From the NCBI GenBank assembly GCA_025934635.1, contig JAICWX010000037.1:1-42594 (forward strand): a stretch of 42,594 bases of DNA. Direction: 5' to 3'. This document shows positions 1 through 8,371 of the stretch, in pieces. Within the stretch, counting starts at the first letter, position 1; each line of letters starts with the position of its first letter. Under the pieces are notes generated by a model. It saw nothing but the letters and a program-made list of their open reading frames with translations, had not been told where the DNA came from and made no database searches. Source of the DNA: Streptosporangiaceae bacterium (GTDB taxonomy: Bacteria; Actinomycetota; Actinomycetes; Streptosporangiales; Streptosporangiaceae). The position numbers were made by a program, and so were the translations under genes.

Positions 1-251
1 GACGGGTACTGATTCGCTTCCCCTGATCATTGGGAATGCCTGCGTCGCGAATGCTCGCGCATTGCCAGATCCAGCGGGCTCACCATCGTGGCGGATGGCA
101 AAACTGACGCCAGGCCAGCCGGCCAGGCGATCGTCATCCCATCCAGCTGCGAAAACACCGGCTAAACGACCGGCTGGCCGGGAAACGGCGCAGCCCGAGG
201 GCACCGCCGAATGACGTAGAACTCCTACGCCGAATGAGGGTGTTCCTTTAT

Positions 252-261
252 CGGTATACCG
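252..261. promoter_or_regulatory. 10-bp palindrome CGGTATACCG, possible operator
   Basis: A perfect palindrome in the A/T-richer upstream part of the leader, about 475 bases before the first operon gene. Palindromes of this kind bind dimeric regulators. No regulator can be assigned from the sequence. Confidence 0.3.
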
Positions 262-466
262 GACAGGATTACCCACAGGTAGCGTTATGTACGCAGAGGC
301 AACGTTAAGCAACGCGCCGAACCTGGCAGCGGAAGGAGAGCGCGGCGCATGGGGATGCGCTGCGCTAGGCATTTCCGCTGCTGGGAGCATCTGGAGGGTG
401 GGGAAAGATGGAGCGGGTCCATCGGGTTTATCCGAGCATTCCTGGCGACAGGCTTACAGGCCTGCC

Positions 467-494
467 TGCGGACAGGGAAATGTCCCTGTCCGCA
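467..494 (+). promoter_or_regulatory. Perfect 12-bp hairpin with tetraloop in the operon leader
   Basis: The arm TGCGGACAGGGA (467-478) is followed by a 4-base loop AATG and the exact reverse complement TCCCTGTCCGCA (483-494). There is no T-run after it, so it is not a standard intrinsic terminator. Its position about 240 bases before the first operon gene fits an attenuator, an RNA processing site or a protein-binding hairpin in a long leader. Confidence 0.5.
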
Positions 495-736
495 GTGCAT
501 TCGATGCCGCGAGAACCGTGCCGTGACCTTATCGAGCCGACGGCCGCCTTCGGGCATGCGGGCAGCGCTATTGCTTATCACCATGTGATACGGCGGCTAT
601 TCGGCGGCCAGGCACCAGGTAACCAATTTACGTAGTCAAATTCATGCCAATGAATGATTCGCCGCCAGCGGCGAGCTTTCTAGCCTGGCCATGACTCCTG
701 GCTGGCCACCCTGGCCAGGGCCGCAAAGGAGGTTCG

Positions 737-2047
737 GTGGAAATAGACGAGATAGCGGCGCGCTTGCTGCGGCAGTACTGGGCATTGGTGCTTTTGTGCC
801 TGGTCGCGCCCATCGTCGGCATCACGCTGATGGTCGCGAAACAGCCCCCCTTGTACGCGGCATCCGCGCGCATCGTCGCCGGGAGTACGGTCCCCGCCAG
901 CAACGCCCAGGCGCAAGCCCTCGTCAGCCAGATCCAGGGCATCGCCACCGGCAAGACCGCGGCGGCGAGCGCGCTGCAGGCGGCAGGCGTCACGCGCAAT
1001 GTGAACACCTTCGTCACCAGCCACGTCAGCGTGGCCGGACTGGGCGGCTCCCAGGTGGTGGACCTCACGGTGACCGACCGGAGCCCGCGGGTCGCCGCGA
1101 CAGTGGCGAAGAAGCTGGCCCAGGAGGTCGTCCAGTCGATCAACCGGACGGGGCAGAGCGGGCTGAGCACCACGCTCAATGCCATCGACCAGGAGATCGT
1201 GCGACTCTCCGAGCAGCATGGCGCGGCCGCGGCGCAGGCCGCGGCGGACCCCAAGAACGAGCAGTTCCAGTCAAAACTAGCCGGGCTCAATCAGGTCATC
1301 GCCAACTTCAGCGGCGACCGGAGCCGGCTGCTTATCCAGTCGAGTACCCAGGGGCTGGCGTCGGTCCTCGACCAGCCGGTCGTGCCGCAGCAGGCGCAGT
1401 CCAAGGCACTGGCGCAGAAGCTCGGCCTCGCCGCGGTCCTCGGCCTGGTCGTCGGGGTGCTGATCACAGCGGTCGCGGAGACCATCCGGCCGACCGTGCC
1501 CGGCGCACGCCGGGTCAGCCGCCGCCTCGGCGCGCCGACGCTCGGTCAGCTGAAGAGAGGCGAGATGCACGGGGAGCAGACGCCGAACCTGGAGAACCTG
1601 GCGGTACGGCTCCGGCTGGCGGCGAACCACGCTGACGTTTCCACCATCGCGCTCATCGACGTCAACGGGCAGTACGAGCTGGCCGATCTGGCCCACAGCC
1701 TCGAGCTGAACCTCAGGCCGCCGACGGAAACCCGGACGGCCCGCGCCGACGGCGCCGACGACGACCACGAGAACACCCTGGCCGGCGAATCTGTTTTCGG
1801 TTCGGTCATGGTCAAGGGCCGCCAGCTGATCTCCGATCACCAGTCGCTGCACGTCTACCCGATGGCGCAGATCAAGTACCTGGGCACGATGAGCAGCGTC
1901 GGCCTGATGGTCATCTCCGGTCCGGTCTCGCGCGTGACGCGGGTCATGGCCCTCGATGACCTCGGCACTTCGTCCGGCTGGCCGATCCTCGGTATCGTCG
2001 GCGTCCCGCGCGCACGGCGCGGCCTGCTGAGGCGGCTGGGCAGGTGA
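737..2047 (+). CDS. Wzz-type polysaccharide co-polymerase with degenerate kinase-like tail
   Basis: Probable chain-length determinant, 436 aa, acting in the membrane with a Wzy polymerase. A GTG start is chosen because AAAGGAGG (725-732) sits just upstream. A first membrane segment lies at about residues 15-35 and a second at about 228-250, enclosing a 190-residue external region rich in helices, as in the Wzz/PCP family. The cytoplasmic tail (about 250-436) has the strand pattern of a bacterial tyrosine-kinase domain ('STIALIDVNGQ', 'WPILGIVGVPR'). It has no Walker A loop and no C-terminal tyrosine cluster, so it looks like a kinase-dead version. The gene opens the operon and overlaps the next by GTGA. 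The family assignment is firm; the pseudokinase reading is inference. Confidence 0.8.
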   Translation: MEIDEIAARLLRQYWALVLLCLVAPIVGITLMVAKQPPLYAASARIVAGSTVPASNAQAQALVSQIQGIATGKTAAASALQAAGVTRNVNTFVTSHVSVAGLGGSQVVDLTVTDRSPRVAATVAKKLAQEVVQSINRTGQSGLSTTLNAIDQEIVRLSEQHGAAAAQAAADPKNEQFQSKLAGLNQVIANFSGDRSRLLIQSSTQGLASVLDQPVVPQQAQSKALAQKLGLAAVLGLVVGVLITAVAETIRPTVPGARRVSRRLGAPTLGQLKRGEMHGEQTPNLENLAVRLRLAANHADVSTIALIDVNGQYELADLAHSLELNLRPPTETRTARADGADDDHENTLAGESVFGSVMVKGRQLISDHQSLHVYPMAQIKYLGTMSSVGLMVISGPVSRVTRVMALDDLGTSSGWPILGIVGVPRARRGLLRRLGR

Positions 2048-3285
2048 CGACGACCGCCGGCACGGTGCCGTTCGCCAAGGCCGAGATCGTCCCCGAGGCG
2101 CAGGAAGCCGCGCTGGAGGTGCTTCGCTCGGGCTGGATCACGATGGGCCCGCGGACCGCCGAGTTCGAGGACGCGCTCGCGAAGTACCTAGGCGCCCGGC
2201 ATGTGATCGCGGTGGCGTCCTGTACGGCGGCGATCGAGATCGCGCTCCGGGCGCTGCGCCTCAGTCCCGGTGCCGTCGTGCTCACGCCGAGCCTGACCTT
2301 CTGCGGCGCAGTCGCCCCGATTGTCCAGGCTGGCCTGCGCCCGGTCCTGGTCGACGTGGACGCGGATACCTTCCTGCCCACCCCGGCCACGGTGGCTCAG
2401 GCCGTCCGCCGTGCGGGCCGGCCCGCCGCCATGGTCGTCCAGCACATGGCCGGCCATCCGGCCGACGTGCCGGAGCTAGCGGCCGCCGCCGGCCTGCCCG
2501 TCAGCGCCGTGATCGAGGATGCCGCCCACGGACTCGGGGCCGAACTGCACGGGACCAAGCTGGGCAGCGCGTCCCGCGCGGCCTGCTTCAGCTTCTACGC
2601 CACGAAGAACCTCCCGGTCGGCGAGGGCGGCGCGATCGCCACTGACGACGACGAACTGGCCGGATATGTGCGTACGACCCGGCTTCACGGCCTCAGCCGC
2701 GACGCGTGGCGACGTTACCTGCCGGGCGGCAGCTGGCGGTATGACGTCGCCGAGCCTGGTCTCAAGGCGAATATCACCGACATCCAGGCGGCGATCGGCC
2801 TGGCCCAGCTCACCATGCTGCCCCGGTGGCAGGAGCGCCGGACGCAGCTGGCCGCCCAGTACGACGCGGCGCTGGCTGGCTGCCCGGGACTGGGCCGGCC
2901 AGCCCGGCCGGCCGACGGCCGGCACGCCTGGCATCTCTACCAGGTACGCGTGGCCGCCGCGGGCGGCATCTCCCGGGACGCCGTGATCGACGCGCTGAAC
3001 AGCGGTGGGATCGGCACCTCGGTGCACTTCATCCCGGTGCACCAGCTCTCGGCCTACCGCCGGATCCTCGGCCCGGAGGAGTGCCGTTCGGTGCCGGTCA
3101 CCGACCAGATTGCCCAGGAGGTTCTGTCCTTGCCCATGTACCCAGCGCTCGCCAACGCGGACGTTACCCGGGTCGCCGAGGCGCTGTGTGAAGCCGTCAG
3201 TCCTGATGCCTCAGCCCGCAGGAGCATCTTGAACAAAGGAGGGGAAAATGCTGAGTTTGCCGGGCTTGCGGTCGCACAACCGTAG
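2044..3285 (+). CDS. DegT/DnrJ/EryC1 family sugar aminotransferase
   Basis: PLP-dependent aminotransferase of 413 aa, expected to aminate a 4-keto (or 3-keto) nucleotide sugar. Typical features are the N-terminal 'SGWITMGPRTAEFE' motif, the substrate loop 'SCTAAIEIALRAL', the 'VIEDAAHGLGA' aspartate that contacts the pyridine ring, and the PLP lysine K188 in 'FYATKNLPVGEGG'. Length is slightly above the family norm because about 25 extra C-terminal residues run into the following gene. It starts at a GTG overlapping the previous stop (GTGA). With the 4,6-dehydratase encoded next it forms the usual pair for a 4-amino-4,6-dideoxy sugar such as a bacillosamine-type precursor. The exact sugar is inference. 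Confidence 0.88.
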   Translation: MTTTAGTVPFAKAEIVPEAQEAALEVLRSGWITMGPRTAEFEDALAKYLGARHVIAVASCTAAIEIALRALRLSPGAVVLTPSLTFCGAVAPIVQAGLRPVLVDVDADTFLPTPATVAQAVRRAGRPAAMVVQHMAGHPADVPELAAAAGLPVSAVIEDAAHGLGAELHGTKLGSASRAACFSFYATKNLPVGEGGAIATDDDELAGYVRTTRLHGLSRDAWRRYLPGGSWRYDVAEPGLKANITDIQAAIGLAQLTMLPRWQERRTQLAAQYDAALAGCPGLGRPARPADGRHAWHLYQVRVAAAGGISRDAVIDALNSGGIGTSVHFIPVHQLSAYRRILGPEECRSVPVTDQIAQEVLSLPMYPALANADVTRVAEALCEAVSPDASARRSILNKGGENAEFAGLAVAQP

Positions 3286-4729
3286 AGGTGGCCTGAACAC
3301 GCTCGTGATCGGAGCGGGCGAGGCGGGCCGGACGCTGGTCCGCGCACTGCGGCGCAGTCCCAGCTACGGGCTCGTTCCGATCGGCTTTCTCGACGACGCC
3401 GACGGCCTCGTCCGTGCTGTCGGACTGCCGGTGTTCGGGCCCATCTCGGCGCTGGCTGAGATAGCGCGCTCCAGGAAGGCAGACGCCTGCGTCGTCGCGA
3501 TCCCGTCCCTGCCGGCCCCCCGGGTCGCCGGGATCATCGAGACCGCGCGGGCAGCCGGCCTGCACGTCAGGTTCCTGCCGTCGTTCCTGGCCGCGGTGGA
3601 ACGCGACGCCCGCCTGTCCGATCTGCGCCAGATCAGGGTGGGGGACCTGCTCGGGCGCCGCGAGCTGCACGTGGTGGGCGAGAAGGCGGCCGCGCTGATC
3701 TCCGGCCGACGAGTGCTGGTCACCGGGGCGGGCGGATCGATCGGCAGTGAGCTCTGCCGCCAGATCAACGGTTTCGGGCCCGAAGCGCTCTACCTGCTGG
3801 ACCACGACGAGTCCAACCTGCACGGACTCCAGCTCGAGATCACCGGAAACGGCCTGCTCGATGCCGACGAGATCATCATCGCCGACATCCGCGACGAGCG
3901 CAGGATCGATCAGATCTTCGCCACCGTGCGGCCCGAACTCGTCTTTCACGCGGCCGCGCACAAGCACCTTCCGCTGCTGGAACGCCACCCATGCGAGGCC
4001 GTGAAATCTAACGTGCACGGTACCCAGAACGTGCTCGAAGCCGCGATCAGGCACGGTACCAGCCGCTTCGTTCTCATCTCGACGGACAAGGCGGCCGATC
4101 CGGTGTCGGTGCTCGGTGCCAGCAAGCGGCTGGCCGAACTGGTCGTCCAGCGGGCGGCCGGCGGCCCGGTAACGCTGGCCTCGGTCCGGTTCGGCAACGT
4201 GCTGGGCAGCCGGGGGTCGTTCCTGTCGGTGCTGGCCGACCAGATTGCCCGGGCCGAGCCGGTTACCGTGACCCACCCGGATGTCTCCCGGTTCTTCATG
4301 ACGGTCGAGGAAGCCGTGGGCCTGGTGCTCGAGGCGGCAGCCATGGCGGAATACGCCGAGACGTTCGTGCTCGACATGGGCGACCCGGTGCAGATCGTGG
4401 ACCTGGTCCACAACTACGCCGAGCAGCTGAAGCTGCCGAACGTCGAGATCCGCTACACCGGACTGCGGCCCGGCGAGAAGCTCGCCGAGAAGGTGTTCTC
4501 GGACGCTGAGGAGCGGGTGCCGAGCGCGCATCCGAAGATCTGGGCGACCCGGCGCACCGAGCCGCCGCAGGAGTTCCCCCTGCTCCTCGAGCGCCTGTAC
4601 ACCGCGGCTCACGACGGCGATTCGGTCCTCGCCAAGGAGCTGTTCCAGCGGCTCGTACCGGAATACATTCCCTCGGACCGCAGGGAAACGCTGGTCAGCG
4701 CGGGCGCGCCCTATCCGGACGGCTTCTGA
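3248..4729 (+). CDS. Soluble FlaA1/CapD-type nucleotide-sugar 4,6-dehydratase
   Basis: Short-chain dehydrogenase of 493 aa that should convert a UDP-HexNAc to its 4-keto-6-deoxy form. Residues about 15-150 form a nucleotide-binding domain ('NTLVIGAGEAGRTLVRAL'); residues from about 155 form the catalytic Rossmann domain with 'GAGGSIGSELCRQ' near residue 159. The active-site stretch 'STDKAADPVSVLGASKR' gives T279, D280, K281 and K293. The residue at the usual Tyr/Met position is Leu289. The multi-pass N-terminal membrane region of WbpM/CapD relatives is missing, so this version is probably soluble. It starts inside the preceding gene (38-base overlap), with AAAGGAGG (3236-3243) as ribosome binding site, and overlaps the next by one base. 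Confidence 0.85.
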   Translation: MLSLPGLRSHNRRGGLNTLVIGAGEAGRTLVRALRRSPSYGLVPIGFLDDADGLVRAVGLPVFGPISALAEIARSRKADACVVAIPSLPAPRVAGIIETARAAGLHVRFLPSFLAAVERDARLSDLRQIRVGDLLGRRELHVVGEKAAALISGRRVLVTGAGGSIGSELCRQINGFGPEALYLLDHDESNLHGLQLEITGNGLLDADEIIIADIRDERRIDQIFATVRPELVFHAAAHKHLPLLERHPCEAVKSNVHGTQNVLEAAIRHGTSRFVLISTDKAADPVSVLGASKRLAELVVQRAAGGPVTLASVRFGNVLGSRGSFLSVLADQIARAEPVTVTHPDVSRFFMTVEEAVGLVLEAAAMAEYAETFVLDMGDPVQIVDLVHNYAEQLKLPNVEIRYTGLRPGEKLAEKVFSDAEERVPSAHPKIWATRRTEPPQEFPLLLERLYTAAHDGDSVLAKELFQRLVPEYIPSDRRETLVSAGAPYPDGF

Positions 4730-5700
4730 TGCGGGCGGTCACGACGGCCGGCGAACATGTGGCCGTCGACTGCGATGTCGCGTGGCTGTCGACACTGCTC
4801 GCGGAGGCCACCGCGGGCGAGCTCGCCGAGGCGGCCGGGCCCGGCGAGACCGTGCGGCTGCGGGTTCAGGCGGACCGCAGGCCGTTCGGCCGGGACGGAT
4901 GGGACCTGATCGGCCGCGGCGCCTGGGCCGCACCGCCTCGTGCCCTCATCGAGGACGCCTGCTCGTCCGGTTTCGATCTCGCGGTGGAGGCGCGCGGACC
5001 GGTGCTGCACGTCACGGCCCGCTATCGTCCCCCGCCGCGCACCCGAGCCGCCAACACGCTGCTCGGCGCGCGGTTCAGGCTGCTGACGGCGCAGACCCTG
5101 CTGCACTACCCGGCCCTGTGGTGGGCGGCGGTGCGCGGCCGGGTGCCGCTGCACGTGTCAGTGACGGCGGGCGCGGGCGGTGTGACGATGATCGCCGGCC
5201 CCGGCGGGGTCGGAAAGTCCACCATGCTGGCGGCCGGGCTGAAACAGGGCGAGCGGGCGACCGCGGACAACCTCTGTGCGTGCGATGCGCGCCATGCCTA
5301 TGGCGTCGTCGAGCCGCTCAGGGTCGACGGCGGGCGGGGCGGGGTCGCCGCAACGCACGGCCGCAGCGAGCACGCACTGCCGGGCCGGGTGCCGAGGCTG
5401 GAGCCCGACCGGCTCGTCGTGCTCCGCCGGGCGGCCGGGCCGACGGCGTCCGCCGGACCGCTGTCGCCCGCCGAAGCGGCCCGCGAGCTGGTGGCGGGCA
5501 CCTATATGGCCGGTGAGCTGCGGCGGTTCTGGGCCTTCGCCGGGACTCTCGCGCTGGCGACGGGAATGGGCCCCGCCCACCCGGACGTGCACGGCATCGC
5601 CGTCGCGCTCGCTGACCGGCTGCCCTGCTTCGAGGTACGGATGGCGCGCGGTTCGCCGGCGTCGATCGGAGACCTGCTCAGCCTGGCCGGTGCCCGGTGA
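4729..5700 (+). CDS. HPr-kinase-like P-loop protein
   Basis: 323 aa protein with a clear Walker A motif 'GPGGVGKST' at residues 157-165, followed at about residue 180 by the 'TADNL' segment that resembles the acidic metal-binding position after the P-loop in HprK/P-type kinases. The first 150 residues resemble no family I can name. Related P-loop proteins occur in polysaccharide and natural-product clusters as small-molecule or protein kinases; the substrate here is unknown. It starts at an ATG overlapping the previous stop by one base and ends in a GTGA overlap with the GT4 gene, so it belongs to the operon. A phosphotransfer role on a sugar or Ser residue is inference. Confidence 0.6.
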   Translation: MRAVTTAGEHVAVDCDVAWLSTLLAEATAGELAEAAGPGETVRLRVQADRRPFGRDGWDLIGRGAWAAPPRALIEDACSSGFDLAVEARGPVLHVTARYRPPPRTRAANTLLGARFRLLTAQTLLHYPALWWAAVRGRVPLHVSVTAGAGGVTMIAGPGGVGKSTMLAAGLKQGERATADNLCACDARHAYGVVEPLRVDGGRGGVAATHGRSEHALPGRVPRLEPDRLVVLRRAAGPTASAGPLSPAEAARELVAGTYMAGELRRFWAFAGTLALATGMGPAHPDVHGIAVALADRLPCFEVRMARGSPASIGDLLSLAGAR

Positions 5701-6899
5701 GCCGGCGACTGGTCGCCGTCGTGATCACGCGCCTGCAGGCCGGGGCCGGCGGGGTGGCGCTGCGCGGGGCACTGGCGCTGGATCCGGAGCGCCACGAGGT
5801 GACCATCGTGACCGGCGGTTGCGGCGCCGGCGCGGACTCCGACGGCAGCGGCGACAGCATGCTCGCACAGGCCACGGCCGCCGGGCTGACCGTGCTCAGC
5901 GTGCCCGAGCTGGTCTCCCCCATATCGCCGGGCAACGACCGCCGCGCCCTGGGCCGGCTCACTGAGCTCATGACCCGGGGTGGCTACGAGGTGGTGCACA
6001 CCCACAGCGCGAAGGCGGGCGCGCTGGGCCGCCTCGCGGCGGAGCGCGCCGGAACGCCCCGGGTGGTGCACACGTTCCACGGCTTCCCGTTCCACGAGTT
6101 CCAGTCCAGGCCGCGGCGCGCGGCCTACGTCGGCATCGAGCGCTACCTGGCTAGGCGGACCGACATCTTCCTGGCGGTCGGCGGGGCGGTGGCGGCCGAG
6201 GCCGTCCGCCGTGGCATCGCGGTGCCGGAACGGATCCGGGTCATCAATCCGGCGATCGAGCTGGCGGCCGGCCCGGCCGGCCCGGCCGGGCGGGCCGCGG
6301 CCCGGAGCAGGCTGGGGGTGCCCATCGGGTGCAAGGTAGTCGGGACCGTGGGCCGGGTTGATTACCAGAAGGCCCCGGAGAGCTTCATCGACGCCATTGC
6401 CGGACTCGACCGCGACGACGTGTTCGCGATCTGGATCGGGGATGGGCCCATGCGCAGGGAGATCGAGGCGCGGTCCGTCCGCCGCGGATTGCAGGGCCGC
6501 TTCCTGTGCACCGGGCACCGCGATGACGTGCCGGAACTCCTGCCCGGGCTGGATGTCTTCGCGATGGCCAGCCGGTACGAGGGCCTGCCATGTGCGGTCG
6601 CCGAGGCCATGGCGGCCGGCCTGCCGGTGGTGGCCACCGCGGTGAACGCCGTGCCCGACGTCGTGATCCCCGGAGAAACCGGGCTGCTGGTGAGCCCGGA
6701 ACGGCCGCGTCAGCTCACGGCGGCGATCCGCTACCTGCTCAACGAGCCCGCCGAGGCGGCTCGGATGGCCGTAGCGGGCCGGCTGCTGATCGCCGACAAG
6801 TTCGCCCCTTCCTCACTCGCCACCATCCTCGAGGCGGCCTACGACAGCGGCCCGGGGCGCAGGGCCCGCAAGCCCGTCGCGGTCACCCAGCCCGCTTAA
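5697..6899 (+). CDS. GT4-family glycosyltransferase
   Basis: Retaining GT-B glycosyltransferase of 400 aa. The N-terminal half has the acceptor-side pattern ('VVHTHSAKAGALGRLAAE', 'VVHTFHGFPFHEF'). The C-terminal half has 'VGTVGRVDYQKAPE', 'WIGDGP' and the EX7E motif in 'SRYEGLPCAVAEAMAAGLPVV', all typical of GT4. It should transfer a sugar from a nucleotide donor to the undecaprenyl-linked acceptor on the inner face of the membrane. It begins at a GTG overlapping the previous stop codon (GTGA). It is the only conventional glycosyltransferase in this operon besides the initiating enzyme at the far end. The operon therefore either builds a short repeat or borrows enzymes from the second polysaccharide operon in this window. 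Confidence 0.9.
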   Translation: MSRRLVAVVITRLQAGAGGVALRGALALDPERHEVTIVTGGCGAGADSDGSGDSMLAQATAAGLTVLSVPELVSPISPGNDRRALGRLTELMTRGGYEVVHTHSAKAGALGRLAAERAGTPRVVHTFHGFPFHEFQSRPRRAAYVGIERYLARRTDIFLAVGGAVAAEAVRRGIAVPERIRVINPAIELAAGPAGPAGRAAARSRLGVPIGCKVVGTVGRVDYQKAPESFIDAIAGLDRDDVFAIWIGDGPMRREIEARSVRRGLQGRFLCTGHRDDVPELLPGLDVFAMASRYEGLPCAVAEAMAAGLPVVATAVNAVPDVVIPGETGLLVSPERPRQLTAAIRYLLNEPAEAARMAVAGRLLIADKFAPSSLATILEAAYDSGPGRRARKPVAVTQPA

Positions 6900-6918
6900 C
6901 CGATCCCGGAGGTTTTAC

Positions 6919-8361
6919 ATGGATGTCACGCTTATCGCCCGGGATGCGCACGGGGCCGGCCTGCCGGGTCCCCGGGTGTTCGACAACGCGGAGATGCCCG
7001 CGTCACCGTCTGCGCTGGCGGACCTGCGCGCCACGGTGGGCGGGGCCGACCTGGCGGCGCCGCCCGTCGTCCTGCCCGACTTTCATCACAAGTCCAACAT
7101 GGAACTGCCTTCGTCGGTGGCGGTGGCGACCCGCAACTCCATCCGGCCCACCCTGACGAGCGCGTCCGTGAACTGCGGCATGGCCCTCATCGCGCTGGAC
7201 GCGGAACGCCCGGGGCGGGCCGGGCTCGAGGAGTTCTACCGGCGCGTCCGCGAGCGCTACCCGTACCCGCCGCCCCGCCGCCCGGAACTGTCGGCCCGCG
7301 ACGTGCTGCGCTGCGCGATCGAGGGCGGGTCCTTCGCCGTCGACCGGTTCGGCGCCGAGGAGTCGATCCTCGAACGGGTCGAGGAGTCGGGGACCATCGA
7401 GCTCGACCGCTGGGGCGGCGCCGAGCGGCTGCGCCGCGAGCTACCCCGGCTCGTGCTGCATCTCGCGCGGCTGAGGTTCGGCACGGTCGGCCCGACGAAC
7501 CATTTCATCGAGCTGCAAGAGGTCGAGGAGGTCTTCGACCCGCAGACCGCGGCGAAACTCGGCGTGGCCGAGGGGCAGCTGACCCTGCAGTACCACTCGG
7601 GCGGCGGCGTGCTGCCCGGGGCGATCGGCGCGATGTTCGGCCGCCGGAAGCACTATCCGAAGCAGATCCGCGCGGCGATGTCGGTGGTCAAGCCGCTCTA
7701 CCACGGCATGACGGCCCGCTCCCTGGATCAGCTGCGGCAGCGGTACCAGCTGTATTTCGCCGGCGGCTGCCCGCCGGTGCCGCTCGACAGCGATGAGGGG
7801 CGCCGGCTGATGCTCGCCAACGCCGCGGCGATGAACTACGGATTCGCCTTCCGCATCGCCAACTACGCGGCACTGCGCCAGATCGCGGCCGGCGTCTTCG
7901 GCGGCACGCCCGGGCAGCTGGTGGTCGACTCCCCGCACAACTCGATCTACGAGGAACAGGTGGACGGCAAGCCGGCCGTGGTGCACCGCCACAACTCGTG
8001 CCGCGCCTACCCAGCGGAGCTGATGCCGGCCGGCACGACCTTCGCCGAGACCGGCCAGGCCGTGCTGGTGCCCGGAACCCACCGGACCTCGTCCTACCTG
8101 TGCGTGGCGGGCGGAGCACCCGACGCGCTCTACTCCGCCTGCCACGGCGCGGGCACCGTCGTCTCCGACTTCGCCAAGCGGGGGATCTCCGGGGATGACG
8201 GCCAGCAGCGCAGCACGCTGCGGTTCCGCTACAACGACGCGGCTCCGGCCGAGGCCACGCACCTGGATGACAAGGGCATCGACGAAGTCCTCGGCGTCCT
8301 GGTCCGGGGCGGCCTCGTCCGGCCGGTGGCCAGGATGCGCCCGTTCGCGGTGCTGCACTAA
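6919..8361 (+). CDS. Divergent RtcB-like protein with altered active site
   Basis: 480 aa; I recognise the RtcB RNA-ligase fold from an ordered set of motifs: 'VVLPDFHHKSNMELP', 'SASVNCGMAL', 'GTVGPTNHFIELQEVEEV', 'LTLQYHSGGG', 'SPHNSIYEEQVDGKPAVVHRH', 'PGTHRTSSYLCV' and 'YSACHGAG'. The presumed guanylylated histidine is H409, and metal-ligand positions C86, H195, H226 and H340 are kept. The Asp of the canonical D-x-x-C metal motif is Ser83, the usual HSGSRGLG is HSGGGVLPG, and the Arg after HGAG is Thr. RtcB joins 2',3'-cyclic phosphate or 3'-phosphate RNA ends to 5'-OH using GTP and Mn. Whether this version does is doubtful. ATG start with CGGAGG (6907-6912) upstream; 19 bases after the GT4 gene, hence same operon. 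Confidence 0.82.
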   Translation: MDVTLIARDAHGAGLPGPRVFDNAEMPASPSALADLRATVGGADLAAPPVVLPDFHHKSNMELPSSVAVATRNSIRPTLTSASVNCGMALIALDAERPGRAGLEEFYRRVRERYPYPPPRRPELSARDVLRCAIEGGSFAVDRFGAEESILERVEESGTIELDRWGGAERLRRELPRLVLHLARLRFGTVGPTNHFIELQEVEEVFDPQTAAKLGVAEGQLTLQYHSGGGVLPGAIGAMFGRRKHYPKQIRAAMSVVKPLYHGMTARSLDQLRQRYQLYFAGGCPPVPLDSDEGRRLMLANAAAMNYGFAFRIANYAALRQIAAGVFGGTPGQLVVDSPHNSIYEEQVDGKPAVVHRHNSCRAYPAELMPAGTTFAETGQAVLVPGTHRTSSYLCVAGGAPDALYSACHGAGTVVSDFAKRGISGDDGQQRSTLRFRYNDAAPAEATHLDDKGIDEVLGVLVRGGLVRPVARMRPFAVLH

Positions 8362-8371
8362 GGGGAAACCG

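Larger units (their letters stand above)
1..736. promoter_or_regulatory. Gene-free leader upstream of the polysaccharide operon
   Basis: I see no convincing gene here. Short open frames exist on both strands but lack a good ribosome binding site, domain-like sequence or the strong GC3 bias of the neighbours. The stretch is richer in A/T than the operon. It contains a 10-bp palindrome (CGGTATACCG, 252-261), a short inverted repeat CGTAG/CTACG (215-229) flanked by two copies of GCCGAATGA (206-214 and 229-237), a 12-bp perfect hairpin (467-494), and an A/T-rich inverted repeat ATTCAT/ATGAAT (640-655). The operon promoter and a long 5' leader are probably in this stretch, but I cannot point to a certain -35/-10 pair. 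Confidence 0.5.

Noticed and set aside
287..635. Several short open frames on both strands in the leader
   Set aside because: They overlap each other, cross the perfect hairpin at 467-494, have no ribosome binding site and read as unprotein-like Arg/Pro/Cys-rich sequence.
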